A DNA stretch of 64,000 bases from CAVTJL01 sp963752325 (lineage in GTDB: Bacteria; Pseudomonadota; Alphaproteobacteria; Geminicoccales; Geminicoccaceae): NCBI GenBank assembly GCA_963752325.1, contig CAVVXU010000010.1, positions 124,001 through 188,000 of the forward strand. Direction: 5' to 3'. Positions within the stretch are counted from its first letter, which is position 1. Each line of letters opens with the position of its first letter. The translations under genes and the position numbers were made by a program. The notes beneath the pieces are model-generated. The model was not told the DNA's origin, searched no databases, and saw nothing but the letters and a program-made list of their open reading frames with translations. Below, piece after piece: positions 8,834-17,870 of the stretch.

Positions 8834-9631
8834 TCAGTTTTTGTCGGTTAGGGGCCGAGGGGTTTTCGGCCGGCGGTTCTTCTTGGATCGTCGGGCTCGG
8901 GCGGCGTCGCCGAGCTCGATCAGGCGCTTCTCGATGCGCGCGATGATCCACTCCGCCAAGGCCGGGTTGGCCCGGGCCATGGCGGCGAGCGGTGAGAGGG
9001 GCTCGGCGGAGGCGGGATCGCCAGCATCGCCGACGGGAATTTCTTCGGTTGTCGCGGCCGGCTCCTCGATGGGAGCCTCGGCCGCTGCCGGCTCGAGCTC
9101 GGCCCTGACAAGAATAGCCTCGCCCGCCTGAGCCGGGAGGAAGTCGACGAGGCGGTTGATGGCCTCTTGCGCCGGGCCCAGCGGGTGCTGGCCGTAGCCC
9201 TGCATCGTCTCGGGCGAGGAGCCGGCGGGTGAAGGCGTGTCACGCCGCTCGTAGGGCTGGCGCGCGTTCTCGAAGCGCTCGACCACGAGCTTGACGAGGT
9301 GCCTCACCGGATGCCGGGCCCGGTTCGCCTGGTAGACGACGAAGAGCATCGCGCGTCGGTCGCCGACGTCGATGAGGCTCGAAAGCTCCAGCCACGCCGT
9401 CTCGAACAGGCGGGCCTGCCGCTCGGGCAAAGGCAAAGCACGGACCGCGGCGTACTGCTCGACCAGACGAGAAAAGTCGCGGTCAGTGACAAAAGCCTCG
9501 ATGTCCTCCTCGGTCGCCGTGTCGAGCCTTCTGATCTCGGCCGGGGAGAGACCGGCGGCGAGACGTCGGGCGAGCCGGCACTGGCGGGTGCCGGGCATCT
9601 TGATGGGGGAACGGGTGAGCACGCGAGGCAT
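8834..9631 (-). CDS. Hypothetical protein with N-terminal HTH-like segment
   Basis: A 265-residue intact frame. Residues 18-60 (LARRLAAGLSPAEIRRLDTA and on to FSRLVEQYAAV) resemble the small helix-turn-helix segment seen in terminase-small-subunit-like and related DNA-binding proteins. A helical middle section (about 60-125) follows, then a Pro/Ala/Glu-rich linker (140-200) and a highly basic C terminus (ARARRSKKNRRPKTPR). No family was recognised with confidence. The basic tail and HTH-like start suggest nucleic-acid binding. No phage structural genes are nearby. Confidence 0.55.
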   Translation of the reverse strand: MPRVLTRSPIKMPGTRQCRLARRLAAGLSPAEIRRLDTATEEDIEAFVTDRDFSRLVEQYAAVRALPLPERQARLFETAWLELSSLIDVGDRRAMLFVVYQANRARHPVRHLVKLVVERFENARQPYERRDTPSPAGSSPETMQGYGQHPLGPAQEAINRLVDFLPAQAGEAILVRAELEPAAAEAPIEEPAATTEEIPVGDAGDPASAEPLSPLAAMARANPALAEWIIARIEKRLIELGDAARARRSKKNRRPKTPRPLTDKN

Positions 9632-9855
9632 GCGGGTCTATCTATAGGCATATGAACCTTCTGTCAACCTTCGATTGATGAAAATTTCACCGGCTCGCGC
9701 TCTGCGAGGAGCGCACGCCGCCGGAAGCGGCCCGGCGCCACTATACGTTGAGCGCAACCTAAGATTGATCCCACCGAAAGAGCCTCGCTTGTTGCTGCGC
9801 GGCGCGGATCCTGTGATCCGGCCAAAGGGGCAGCGCAGGCGGTCTGGAGGCAGCG

Positions 9856-10053
9856 ATGCGGTCTGGCGTTCTCATCCTGCGGGCCCTGAGGGACCGGGAG
9901 GTCGGCGTCTGGGTCGCGATAAGCGAAGACGTGCCGGGGCTGGCGACCGAAACCGACACGATGGCGCAGCTGCTGGCGAGGCTCCAGGTGATGGTTCCGG
10001 AGCTGCTCGAGCTCAACGGGACGCCCCCGGGCGCTCGAGAGCAGCCTGCGTGA
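9856..10053 (+). CDS. DUF1902 (HicB-like) antitoxin-type protein
   Basis: This 65-residue protein is preceded by GGAGG. It carries the DUF1902 core WVAISEDVPGLATETDTMAQ followed by LLARLQVMVPELLELNG, the partially folded HicB-like domain found in antitoxins of HicAB systems. It normally precedes a small HicA toxin. No intact hicA follows; instead there is a degenerate stretch that may be its remnant (10046-10197). Confidence 0.75.
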   Translation: MRSGVLILRALRDREVGVWVAISEDVPGLATETDTMAQLLARLQVMVPELLELNGTPPGAREQPA

Positions 10054-10197
10054 GGCGCGCTGCTACCTGGAAAGCCAGGGACGAGGCGATCACCAAGACC
10101 CCGATCTTAACCGGTCGTTGACTGTCCTTGCGGTACCTTTCCTTTCACCGTGATCAGCCGGAAGCCCGCTCAAAGGCTGTGCTAGGGGATGCTATAG
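10046..10197 (+). pseudogene. Possible hicA toxin remnant
   Basis: Overlapping the end of the DUF1902 gene, the frame from 10046 reads LREARCYLESQGRGDHQ and then LNRSLTVLAVPFLS before a stop at 10151; a second frame continues with ARSKAVLGDAIG. The pattern resembles the HicA core (AGC-x-F/L-x-x-Q-G-K-G-S/D-H, then a beta strand and a final helix ending LxxAGI), but the middle is shortened and the frame broken. The position is exactly where hicA is expected. This is a weak, by-eye match. Confidence 0.3.
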
Positions 10198-10223
10198 GAT
10201 GGAGTTTGCGAGGCGAGACGTGC

Positions 10224-10702
10224 ATGGCAGCGAGCCCGGGCGATCTCTACGAGCGCGACTTCTATGCGTGGACCCGTGATCAGGCGCGGGCGCTGCGGTG
10301 CCTGGCCGAGACACAGCCGGACCTCCCGCTCGACCTCCTCCATCTGATCGAGGAGGTCGATGGCATTGGGAACAGCGACGCGCAATGCTGTCCGTAGCCG
10401 CCTGCGGACGATCGTCGAGCATTGCCTCAAGCTCACCCATGCCCCTGCCAACGAGCCGCGCGCGGGGTGGATGAGCACGATCGGCCGTGCCCGGGACGAG
10501 ATCGAGGACAGGCTGACGCCCACCCTGCGGCGCGGTCTCAGGGCCGGCCTCCCACGGCTCTATGGTCAGGCGCGCAGGAACGCCGCCCGCGATTTTCGGC
10601 TGTTCGGCGAGGCCGGAGGCGGCGGATGCCCTGCCCGAGCGCTGCCCGTGGACGCTCGCCGAGCTGCTGCGGGAGGAGTTGTATCCCGAGAGGGAGGAAT
10701 AG
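10224..10702 (+). pseudogene. DUF29 family protein, frameshifted
   Basis: The N terminus LYERDFYAWTRDQARALR, the middle LGTATRNAVRSRLRTIVEH and the C terminus CPWTLAELLREELYPE are the three landmarks of DUF29. They sit in three different frames. One extra base at about 10361 (restoring EEVDALG or EEVEALG) and one at about 10613 reconnect them to 158 residues, the normal family length. DUF29 proteins have no established function; they are frequent in accessory regions of cyanobacteria and alphaproteobacteria. As given, the gene is broken. Confidence 0.65.
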
Positions 10703-10787
10703 GCTTTGCCGAGAGGCAGGTGGTGCGCGTGAGCGCGCGCGATCGGAGTTGCGCGCGCTGCGACCGTGATCTCGACCTCCCCGACAG

Positions 10788-10816
10788 TTGACAAAACTAC
10801 GGGTAACCCGTATCTG
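10788..10816 (+). promoter_or_regulatory. Promoter with palindromic operator upstream of BrnT
   Basis: TTGACA (10788-10793) is followed after 17 bp by TATCTG (10811-10816). The spacer holds a perfect 15-bp palindrome, TACGGGTAACCCGTA (10798-10812), overlapping the -10. This layout suits autorepression by the XRE-type antitoxin encoded downstream. One oddity: the -10 abuts the ATG at 10817, so the expected start point would fall just inside the coding region. Confidence 0.6.
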
Positions 10817-11191
10817 ATGCAGGATGGCGCGTTCGAGTGGGATGCGGCCAAGGCGCGGAGCAACCTCGAGAAGCACGGGGTCAGCTTCGTCGCGGCGCGG
10901 CTTGCGTTCGCTGACGCCTTCGCCCTCGACCGGGTGGACATCGCGAGCGGTCACGGCGAGGTCCGATACATCCTCACCGGGATGGCCAACGGCGTCCTGC
11001 TGACGGTGGTCTATACGGAGCGCGGCGAGCGGACGCGCATCATTTCGGCGAGACGAGCGACACGGCATGAGCAAGGTCAATACTACGCGAGTCAGAGCGC
11101 CAGGCTGACGGAACGCTGGTCGAGGTTCTTCCGGACGGCACGCTACGACCGATTGCGGACGAGACCGACTGGCAGCGGCTGCGGGCGATGA
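10817..11191 (+). CDS. brnT: BrnT family toxin (3' end altered by frameshift)
   Basis: BrnT is a ribonuclease toxin of type II systems. The start FEWDAAKARSNLEKHGVSF, the core YTERGERTRIISARRATRHE and the size identify the family. ATG 10817 is chosen because it places FEWD at the family position. An extra G at about 11103 carries the frame to TGA 11189-11191 (124 residues). Without it the gene would stop at 11108 (about 96 residues), overlapping the antitoxin start at 11067, the usual arrangement. The operator lies immediately upstream. Confidence 0.8.
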   Translation: MQDGAFEWDAAKARSNLEKHGVSFVAARLAFADAFALDRVDIASGHGEVRYILTGMANGVLLTVVYTERGERTRIISARRATRHEQGQYYASQSARLTERWSRFFRTARYDRLRTRPTGSGCGR

Positions 11192-11478
11192 GCGACGCCG
11201 AGGTCGAGGCGGCGGCCCTCGGTGATCCCGACGCACAACCCATCAGCGATGAGGCCACGGCGCGGATGCGGCCCGTTCCGCGCGTGAAGACGCTGCGCCG
11301 CGCGCTGGGGCTTACGCAGGAGGCGTTTGCCACACGCTACCAGATCCCGATCGGCACGCTGCGCGACTGGGAGCAGGCACGCACGGAGCCCGATCAGCCA
11401 GCGCGGGCGTATCTCAGGGCGATTGCGGGCGATCCGGAGGGCGTGCGGCGGGCGCTGCGATCGAACCAGCGACGCTAG
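11067..11478 (+). pseudogene. XRE-type antitoxin partner of BrnT, frameshifted
   Basis: From ATG 11067 the protein begins MSKVNTTRVRAP, hits TGA at 11106, and one base later continues ADGTLVEVLPDGTLRP, then a C-terminal helix-turn-helix (ALGLTQEAFATRYQIPIGTL, RDWEQARTEPDQPARAYL). Removing one G at about 11103 gives 136 residues. This BrnT-linked XRE antitoxin is common in alphaproteobacteria. As written, an internal ATG at 11188 could still produce a 96-residue protein that keeps the DNA-binding domain but loses the N-terminal, probably toxin-binding, part. Confidence 0.75.
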
Positions 11479-11639
11479 GTCCGTAAAGAGCTGCTAACGA
11501 TGGATCTGGCCCTTCTGATCTCGTAACGTCAGGTTGCAGTCGGCGTTCGCGGCGCCCGTACAAGCTGGGGCAATGCTACGGCACATCGCTATGGGAGTGG
11601 TGTAAGTTCGGCGGCGTTGCGTGCCTTGCGAGTTCGATC

Positions 11640-12072
11640 CTACATACCGAGCACGCGGCCCACCTGGACGAGAAGACCCACAAGTAGAACGAACCAAAGA
11701 AGTCCCGCCTCAACTCCGATCACGACGGCGAAGTAGAGTGCCCCAACACTTTGCACTCGCAGGCGTCGTCTCTGATCGGACCAGAAGCCCTCGCGCAGTA
11801 GGAACACCGAGACAGCGGTAGCAAAGCCAGCCGTCAATATGATTGCCGTAAATCCCGGAATAAATATAAACAAACCACCGCATAATACAAATGTCGCCAC
11901 AAGCATAATTATCATACCCAATAGGAAATCCAGCCCACGACTTACGTGTTACCTCGCGTAGTTCACAATAAGCCACCCATACGTGCCAATCGAGGAAGAG
12001 CTCTGTTCGGTTGAGCGGAGATAGGATCGTCCGCCAGTGGCCGTCTTCGGGCCAGATCAGATACTTCTGCAC
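11640..12072 (-). pseudogene. Hypothetical membrane protein, frameshifted
   Basis: From ATG 12072 a polar segment (MQKYLIWPEDGHWRTILSPL, ending at KSWAGFPIG) runs to about 11915. There a +1 break joins it to a strongly hydrophobic stretch in the next frame (MIIMLVATFVLCGGLFIF and on) with three predicted membrane segments, ending at 11640. The joined product is 143 residues. The downstream part alone could start at 11921 (93 residues). Base composition around 11830-11930 is clearly AT-richer than neighbours, suggesting acquired DNA. No family recognised. Confidence 0.45.
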
Positions 12073-12207
12073 CCTGTGATCCCCCCTCCAAGCCCGCCGG
12101 GTTGGACCGAAGGTTGGACGGGCGGCCTTTACGCGCTAGACAGCCCTACATGAAGCGCGGCCGACCGCAAACGTAACTGTCGAGATGAATATCAGCTCTG
12201 CCAAGCC

Positions 12208-12984
12208 ATGAAGGCTGCTCTGAGGATCGCCGGCCTGGTGCTCGTGGTCCTCAGCCTCCCTGACATACCCGGCCAGCTAGCACATCTTAGAGACCTCATC
12301 AGCAAGCTGCTACCCTATGCCACCCCAGGTAGCATCTCAACAACTTTTGCTACCATCGGCCTAAGCCTCTTGCTCTGGACGACATTCGAGAGGCGCCTCC
12401 TCCAGGCCGTCGGCGTACTTGGGTCAATCCAAATCCGCTTCCCTCGATACGAGGCCCTCAAAGACGACCCGCCCTTAACGACCTTCGAGCCGCCCATGCG
12501 CTGGGGTGTCCGAATGATCTGTCGCGCGTGGCGAATTGAGGTCCGAAATACTGGGAGGAAGGCGATCGGCGAGCTCGGCGCCCTCATCTCGGGTCGCGGC
12601 CGGCTATCGCCTCTTCCTGTCCAGCGCAGCCGACTCGGCTTCCTGGAGTCTCCGGAGCCATATATTGCTCTCCGCCCCGGGGAAGCTGCGTCCATCGAGG
12701 TAGCGTTTGCGTTGGACTCACGGATCTCTCATTCGGGGTCCAGTAGATTTGGTGAGAATGAAGTCGGCCTTTGCTTGCTTGACCGTCAACCGCCTCTAAA
12801 TCGCGCGCTAAAGACTCGATACGATGCCGTGATAGAGATAAGAAGCAGTGGAATTTCTCCTGTGACGATAGAAATCGTCATGTACCAGACTAGGAGCGGG
12901 GATCTTGTTCTGATACGCAGGCCGTCATGGCCGACATGGCTCCTCTCGAAGACCCTTCGCGACTCATTGGATAACAGACGGTAA
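12208..12984 (+). CDS. Hypothetical protein with N-terminal membrane anchor
   Basis: An intact 258-residue frame. Two hydrophobic segments (about 5-22 and 44-65) precede a soluble domain rich in beta-type sequence (WRIEVRNTGRKAIGELGALI, and LRPGEAASIEVAFAL), which reads like an immunoglobulin-like or CARDB-type fold. GC content and codon use are lower than in the flanking operons. No ribosome-binding site is obvious. No family recognised; it is probably anchored in the inner membrane with its domain on one face. Confidence 0.5.
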   Translation: MKAALRIAGLVLVVLSLPDIPGQLAHLRDLISKLLPYATPGSISTTFATIGLSLLLWTTFERRLLQAVGVLGSIQIRFPRYEALKDDPPLTTFEPPMRWGVRMICRAWRIEVRNTGRKAIGELGALISGRGRLSPLPVQRSRLGFLESPEPYIALRPGEAASIEVAFALDSRISHSGSSRFGENEVGLCLLDRQPPLNRALKTRYDAVIEIRSSGISPVTIEIVMYQTRSGDLVLIRRPSWPTWLLSKTLRDSLDNRR

Positions 12985-13357
12985 GAGGCTGTGGTCTCCC
13001 GCCACAATCCTCGCACCGCCCTCCGCGCGGCTCCAAGTGTTGACAAGGGCGCTCCGGGCAACGGCGCCGAATGGCCCATGGCAGCGATCTCCACGGTCGC
13101 TACCAACGATTGTGGGACTAGACCGGCGCACGCGGACGTCGGCGCGGGAGCAGCGAGCCAACCACGCTTGATCGTGGAGGCGCGCATTCAGTACGGTGAT
13201 GACTTTCCTCCTGCCAGCCATCCCCTCAGCCAGCCGGACGGAGACACAGTCGCAACTCAGGTCGGCCACTCAGCGATACGCAACTTTGACCCCTCGCCCC
13301 GTTCCCTGTACCAACCTGTTTCAGAACCGGTGAAAAAAGAATCGGATCTGTTACGTC
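12985..13357. other. Intergenic region upstream of RpiR regulator
   Basis: No convincing gene is present in these 373 bases. A TTTCA-N7-TGAAA inverted repeat near its right end is listed separately. The composition returns to GC-rich after about 13,350. Confidence 0.4.
13319..13335. promoter_or_regulatory. Possible RpiR-type operator
   Basis: TTTCA and TGAAA arms are separated by 7 bases, 23 bp upstream of the RpiR start. A related GAAA/TTTC-rich element, including the palindrome TTTCGAAA (14293-14300), lies between the regulator and the peptide-binding-protein gene. The shared half-sites and positions suggest autoregulation plus control of the transporter operon. Weak evidence. Confidence 0.3.
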
Positions 13358-14221
13358 ATGGACGAGGCACGGCTTCTGCCGCAGCGTATTTTGGACTGTT
13401 ACGAGGCGATGCCGCGGGGGGAGCGGCGGTTGGCGGATCTGCTGCTCGAGCGGCCGACGGCGATCGTCGAGCAGTCGGCGACCGAGCTGGCGCTGGGCGC
13501 CAAGGTGTCGAAGGCGACGGCGGCGCGGCTTTTTCGGCGGCTGGGCTATGCGAGCTTCAAGGCGGCGCAGCGGGCGACGCGCGAGCAGGGCGTGGAGGCG
13601 CCGCCCATCGCCTATGGGGCGAGGCTGGCGGCGCTGCCGAGCCATCGGCCGGATCTCAGCCTGCATCTGCAGGGCGACGTGCAGAACCTGGTGCGCACGG
13701 TGGAGCAGCAGCGCTCGGACGAGCTCAACAGCGCCATCCGCCTGATGGCGCGCGCCGACAAGCTCTGGGTCGTGGGCTTCGGCGACAACTATCCGCTGGC
13801 CCATCTCGCCCGGGCGCTCCTGATCCGCGTGCGCCCCGACATCCGCATGATCCCGATCAGCGGCTTCTCGGTGCCCGAGGAGTTCGCCTCGATCACCGCC
13901 ACCGACGTGATGCTGGCCTTCGGCATCAGCCGGCGGACGCGGCCCTTGCGCAACATCATGCGCTCGGCCATCCGCGCCGGGACGCAGGTGGTGTTCGTGA
14001 CCGACCAGGTGGCGCGCTCGGGCGTCGAGGTGGCGACCGTGACGCTGCGCTGCCGGACGCGCGGCACCGGCGTGTTCGAATCCTTCGCCGCCCCGGTGAG
14101 CCTGATGACCTATCTGTGCTCGGCGCTGGCGACGCGGCTGGGGGAGAGCGCCATGGAGCGGCTGCAGCGCATCGACAGCATCCACGAGGAATGGGCCGAT
14201 CTGGTGACGACCGATCTTTGA
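13358..14221 (+). CDS. MurR/RpiR-family transcriptional regulator
   Basis: This 287-residue protein has an N-terminal HTH_6 domain (about 1-77, with VEQSATELALGAKVSKATAA and RLFRRLGYASFKAAQ) and a C-terminal SIS sugar-phosphate-binding domain (about 125-260, LWVVGFGDNYPLAHLA). Length and order are typical. It precedes the dipeptide-type ABC operon on the same strand, which it probably regulates. RpiR proteins usually sense phosphosugars, so the link to a peptide-type importer is notable. Confidence 0.9.
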   Translation: MDEARLLPQRILDCYEAMPRGERRLADLLLERPTAIVEQSATELALGAKVSKATAARLFRRLGYASFKAAQRATREQGVEAPPIAYGARLAALPSHRPDLSLHLQGDVQNLVRTVEQQRSDELNSAIRLMARADKLWVVGFGDNYPLAHLARALLIRVRPDIRMIPISGFSVPEEFASITATDVMLAFGISRRTRPLRNIMRSAIRAGTQVVFVTDQVARSGVEVATVTLRCRTRGTGVFESFAAPVSLMTYLCSALATRLGESAMERLQRIDSIHEEWADLVTTDL

Positions 14222-14436
14222 AACGGGCGCATCGGGATTGACGATTCCGATGCCAACGGCGCGCCAGGATGGACTCTTCGTGAAATAAAACGTTTCGAAA
14301 ATGAAATTCGTTTGACGCTCGGGGCGGTGCAGGGCAGCGTCGCGACGATGCTTGTCGCGCGGTCCGGCCGACCTCGGCCCCGATCCGTCTCAAAGAAGGA
14401 CCGGCGCAGCAGCATCGCCATGCGGAGACGCCCCCG

Positions 14437-15994
14437 ATGCCCCGAAAAAAGCAGCCGCTCTGCGCCCTCCTTCTCGCCACCGCGACCTTTTTCGCGACCG
14501 CGCCCGCCTGGGCCGGCGACATCGTGTGGGCGCGCTACGGCGACAGCGATTCGCTGGACCCGCACCGCACCACGACGACGCTCTCGATGCAGTCCTGGCG
14601 CCAGATCTACGACACGCTCCTGGCCTTCGACGACAATGGCCAGCCCCGGCCCGGCATGGCCAAGTCCTACACCGTGAGCGACGACGGGCTGAAGGTGACC
14701 TTCAAGCTCCATGACGGCATCAAGTGCCACGACGGCACGCCGTTCGATTCGAAGGACGTGAAGTACACCTTCGATCGGGCGCTCGACGACAAGAATCCGA
14801 GCCTGACGAAGTCGGCCTGGGGGCCGATCACCGGGGTCGAGACGCCCGATCCGCTGACCGTGGTGGTGACGTTCTCGAAGCCCTTCGGCGCCTTCATCCC
14901 GTTCATGGCCGATCCGTTCTCGAGCATGCTGTGCGACAGCGACGAGGCGCTGGGCGACGCGTTCGGCGTGAGCAAGGCCATCGGCACCGGGCCCTGGAAG
15001 CTCGTCGAGTGGGTCAAGGGCGACAAGATCGTGCTCGAGAAGAACCCGGACTACCGGAACTTCGGCCAGCCCGTGGAGAACAAGGGGCCGCCCTACGAGG
15101 ACCGGCTGATCATCAAGGAGATCCCGGAGGCGCAGACGCGCCTGGCCGGCCTCAAGACGGGCGAGCTCGACATCGCCGAGCCGCCGCTCGAGGAGGTGGA
15201 ATCGGTCAAGAAGGACCCGAACCTCAAGCTCTACGTGGCCGAGAAGACGGGCCAGAACGTCTTCTTCGAGTTCGCGATCTCGCGGCCGCCCTTCAACGAT
15301 GTGCGGGCCCGGCTGGCGGTGGCGCATGCGCTCGATGTGGACACGGCGCTCGACATCGCCTTCGAGGGCCTGGTGCAGCGGGAGAAGTGCCCGGTGGCGC
15401 TGGGCGTGTTCGGCGCCGACGAGGATCTCTGCGCCAAGTATCTGCCGGACTACGACCCGGACAAGTCGAGTGACGCTCCTCAAGGAGCTGGGCTACGGGC
15501 CGGACAAGCCGCTCGAGGTCACGATGATGACCTGGACCGGCGGCGGCCGCGAGAAGCTGGTGCAGGTTTTCCAGAACCAGCTGCAGCAGGTCGGCATCAA
15601 GGCCAAGATCGAGGTCATGGACATCGGCACGCTCAATGCGCGCGTGAAGCAGGAGAACAACAACAAGACCGGCCAGGGCACGTTCGATCTCATGGGCTGG
15701 TCCTGGTACGACCCGGATATTCTCTATCAGCTCTGGCACTCGCCCGGCGCCTATGACGGCTACAACACGCCCGAGCTCGACAAGCTGCTCGAGGACATGC
15801 GCTTCACGACCGACAAGGACAAGCGCCTGAAGGCCGAGGACGGCGTGTTCAAGGAGCTGCTCTCGAAGGCCGTGCACGTGCCGATCTACACGCCCGGCTG
15901 GATGTGGCTCTATGCGGCGCGCTCGAGCATCGAGGGCTTCAAGATCGGGCCCTTCGACGAGCCGCTCTTCATGGACGTCAAGAAGAAGGGCTGA
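14437..15994 (+). pseudogene. ABC transporter substrate-binding protein (peptide/nickel family 5), frameshifted
   Basis: A signal peptide (cleavage after AWA, about residue 26) is followed by an SBP_bac_5 domain: DSDSLDPHRTTTTLSMQSWR, SDDGLKVTFKLHDGIKCHDG, GTGPWKLVEW. At about 15,475 one extra base shifts the frame; similarity resumes with VTLLKELGYGPDKPLEVTM and runs to TGA 15994. Corrected length is 518 residues, normal for DppA/OppA-like proteins. It would capture the substrate in the periplasm for the DppBCDF-type permease encoded next. Confidence 0.8.
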
Positions 15995-16001
15995 GGCGCC
16001 C

Positions 16002-16023
16002 GGGGCGGGCTCCGGCCCGCCCC
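16002..16023 (+). other. Intercistronic hairpin after the binding-protein gene
   Basis: A perfect 9-bp stem (GGGGCGGGC with its complement) and TCCG loop lies 8 bases after the binding-protein stop and 35 bases before the permease start, followed by TTCTCCC rather than a T run. It is better explained as an mRNA-stabilising or attenuating hairpin inside the operon than as a full terminator. Confidence 0.6.
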
Positions 16024-16058
16024 TTCTCCCCTCCCGCAGGCAGCGGAGCCTTTCCTGG

Positions 16059-16983
16059 ATGCGGCGCTATCTCGTCAAGCGGCTGGCCGCAGCGCTCCTC
16101 ACCGTCTGGGTGACGACGGTGGCGGTGGCGATGCTGATCCACCTGGTGCCGGGCGATCCCGTGCAGATCATGTACGCCCAGTCGCAGGGCACGACACCCG
16201 AGCAGCTGGCCCAGATCCGCCAGCGCCTCGGCCTCGATCGAGCCGCTCTGGCAGCAATATGCGAGCTTCATGGGCCGCATCCTGCGTGGCGACTTCGGCA
16301 AGACCATCCGCGGCGAGCAGCCGGTCTTCGATCTCTTGATGGGGCGGCTGCCGAATACGCTCATTCTGGCGACGACGAGCCTGCTGATCGCCGCCGCCAT
16401 CGGCCTCGGGCTCGGCTTCATCGCCGCCTACAAGCGCGGCACGCTGGTCGACACGGGCCTGATGACGCTCGCCATCGTCGGCGTCTCGATGCCCAATTTC
16501 TGGCTCGGCCTCATTCTTCTTTTCGTCTTTGCCGTGCAGCTGGCCTGGCTGCCGGTGGCGGGAACCGACTGGCGCTCGCTGATCCTGCCGGCGATCACGC
16601 TGGGCGCCGGCAACGCCGCCATCATCGCGCGCCTGACCCGCTCCTCGATGATCGACGTGTTCAATCAGGACTTCATGCGCACCGCCTGGGCGAAGGGGCT
16701 GCCCAAGGCCGTCGTGCTCTATCGCCACGCGCTGCGCGCCGGCCTCGTGCCGATCGTGACGATGCTGGGCCTGCAGTTCACCTACATGATGGGCGGCGCC
16801 ATCGTCGTCGAGAACGTCTTCGCCTGGAACGGCGTCGGCCGCCTCGCGATCCAGGCCATCTTCCAGCGCGACTATCCCCTCATCCAGGGCTTTATTCTTG
16901 TCTTTGCCTTCATCGTCGTCCTCGTCTCGTTCCTCATCGATGTGCTCTATGCGTTGCTCGACCCGCGCATCAGGCTGAGCTGA
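16059..16983 (+). pseudogene. ABC transporter permease, DppB type, frameshifted
   Basis: The N terminus RRYLVKRLAAALLTVWVTT with the first membrane helix leads to RLGLD. An extra C at about 16,239 breaks the frame, which resumes as EPLWQQYASFMGRILRGDFG and continues through five more membrane segments with the EAA-like loop (RTAWAKGLPKAVVLYRHALR). Corrected length is 307 residues, typical for DppB. Inner-membrane half of the peptide importer. Confidence 0.8.
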
Positions 16984-16987
16984 GGCG

Positions 16988-17867
16988 ATGGCCTCGGCAA
17001 TCGAGCCCCGCACCGCCGCCACGTCCTCGGCCGGCAATCGCGCGCCTGCAGGGCCTTCCTGCGCAATCCCGGCGCCATGGTGGGCCTGGCGATCGTGCTT
17101 CTGCTCGTCGTCCTCGCGGCCACCGCCCACTGGTCGCGCCCTACGATCCGCTTGATGATGGGCACCGGCCGCCGCCTGCTGGGGCCGAGCGCCAAGCACC
17201 TCCTGGGCACCGACGCGTTCGGCCGCGACCTCTTCTCGCGCGTCGTCTACGGCACGCGGCTGACGCTGCTGATCGGCTTCATCGCGGTCGGCATCGCGCT
17301 TACCAGCGGCACGCTGATCGGGCTCGTCGGCGGCTACGCCGGCGGCTGGACCGAGCGGATCCTGATGCGCTCCGTCGACGTCGTTTTTTCGTTTACCGAG
17401 ACGCTGATCGCGCTGGCCGCGGTGGCGGTGCTGGGCCCGTCGCTGCAGAACGCGATGATCGCCGTCGGCATCGCCAGCATGCCCTTCTACGCCCGCACCT
17501 GCTACAGCGTCGTCCTGGTCGAGAAGAACAAGCCCTATTTCGAATCGGCGGTGTCGGCGGGTGCCGGTCATCTGCGGCTCATCTTCATCCACCTTCTGCC
17601 CAACATCGTGCCGACCATGATCGTGGTGGCGACACTGGGCGTCTCGGCCGCCGTGCTGGCGGCCGCGGGCCTGAGCTTCCTCGGCCTCGGCGCGCAGCCG
17701 CCCTCGCCCGAATGGGGCTACATGCTGGCGGCCGGCCGCGACTACTTCACGCGCGACCCTGGCTGATGATCGTGCCCGGCGTGGCCATCGCCATCAGCGT
17801 CCTGGGCTTCAACCTTCTGGGCGACGGGATCCGCGAGATCATCGACCCGCACCAGCAGCGGGGCTGA
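16988..17867 (+). pseudogene. ABC transporter permease, DppC type, multiply frameshifted
   Basis: Reading starts at ATG 16988, 4 bp after DppB. The typical DppC landmarks are all present but spread over frames: FLRNPGAMVGLAIVLL, then LVAPYDPL, then LLGTDAFGRDLFSRVVYGTR, the EAA loop YFESAVSAGAGHLRLIFIHL, and the C terminus WLMIVPGVAIAISVLGFNLL. Breaks fall near 17,045, 17,125, 17,148 and 17,755. One (17,148) is a clear +1; the others can be read as -1 or as two close +1 insertions. Corrected product is about 290 residues. Confidence 0.75.
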
Positions 17868-17870
17868 GCG

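Noticed and set aside
8834..9631. Prophage terminase small subunit
   Set aside because: The helix-turn-helix likeness is only local and no portal, large terminase, capsid or integrase gene is nearby.
11615..11660. tRNA-like segment with GAGTTCGATCC resembling a T loop
   Set aside because: The flanking five-base stem does not pair and no acceptor or anticodon stem can be drawn around it.
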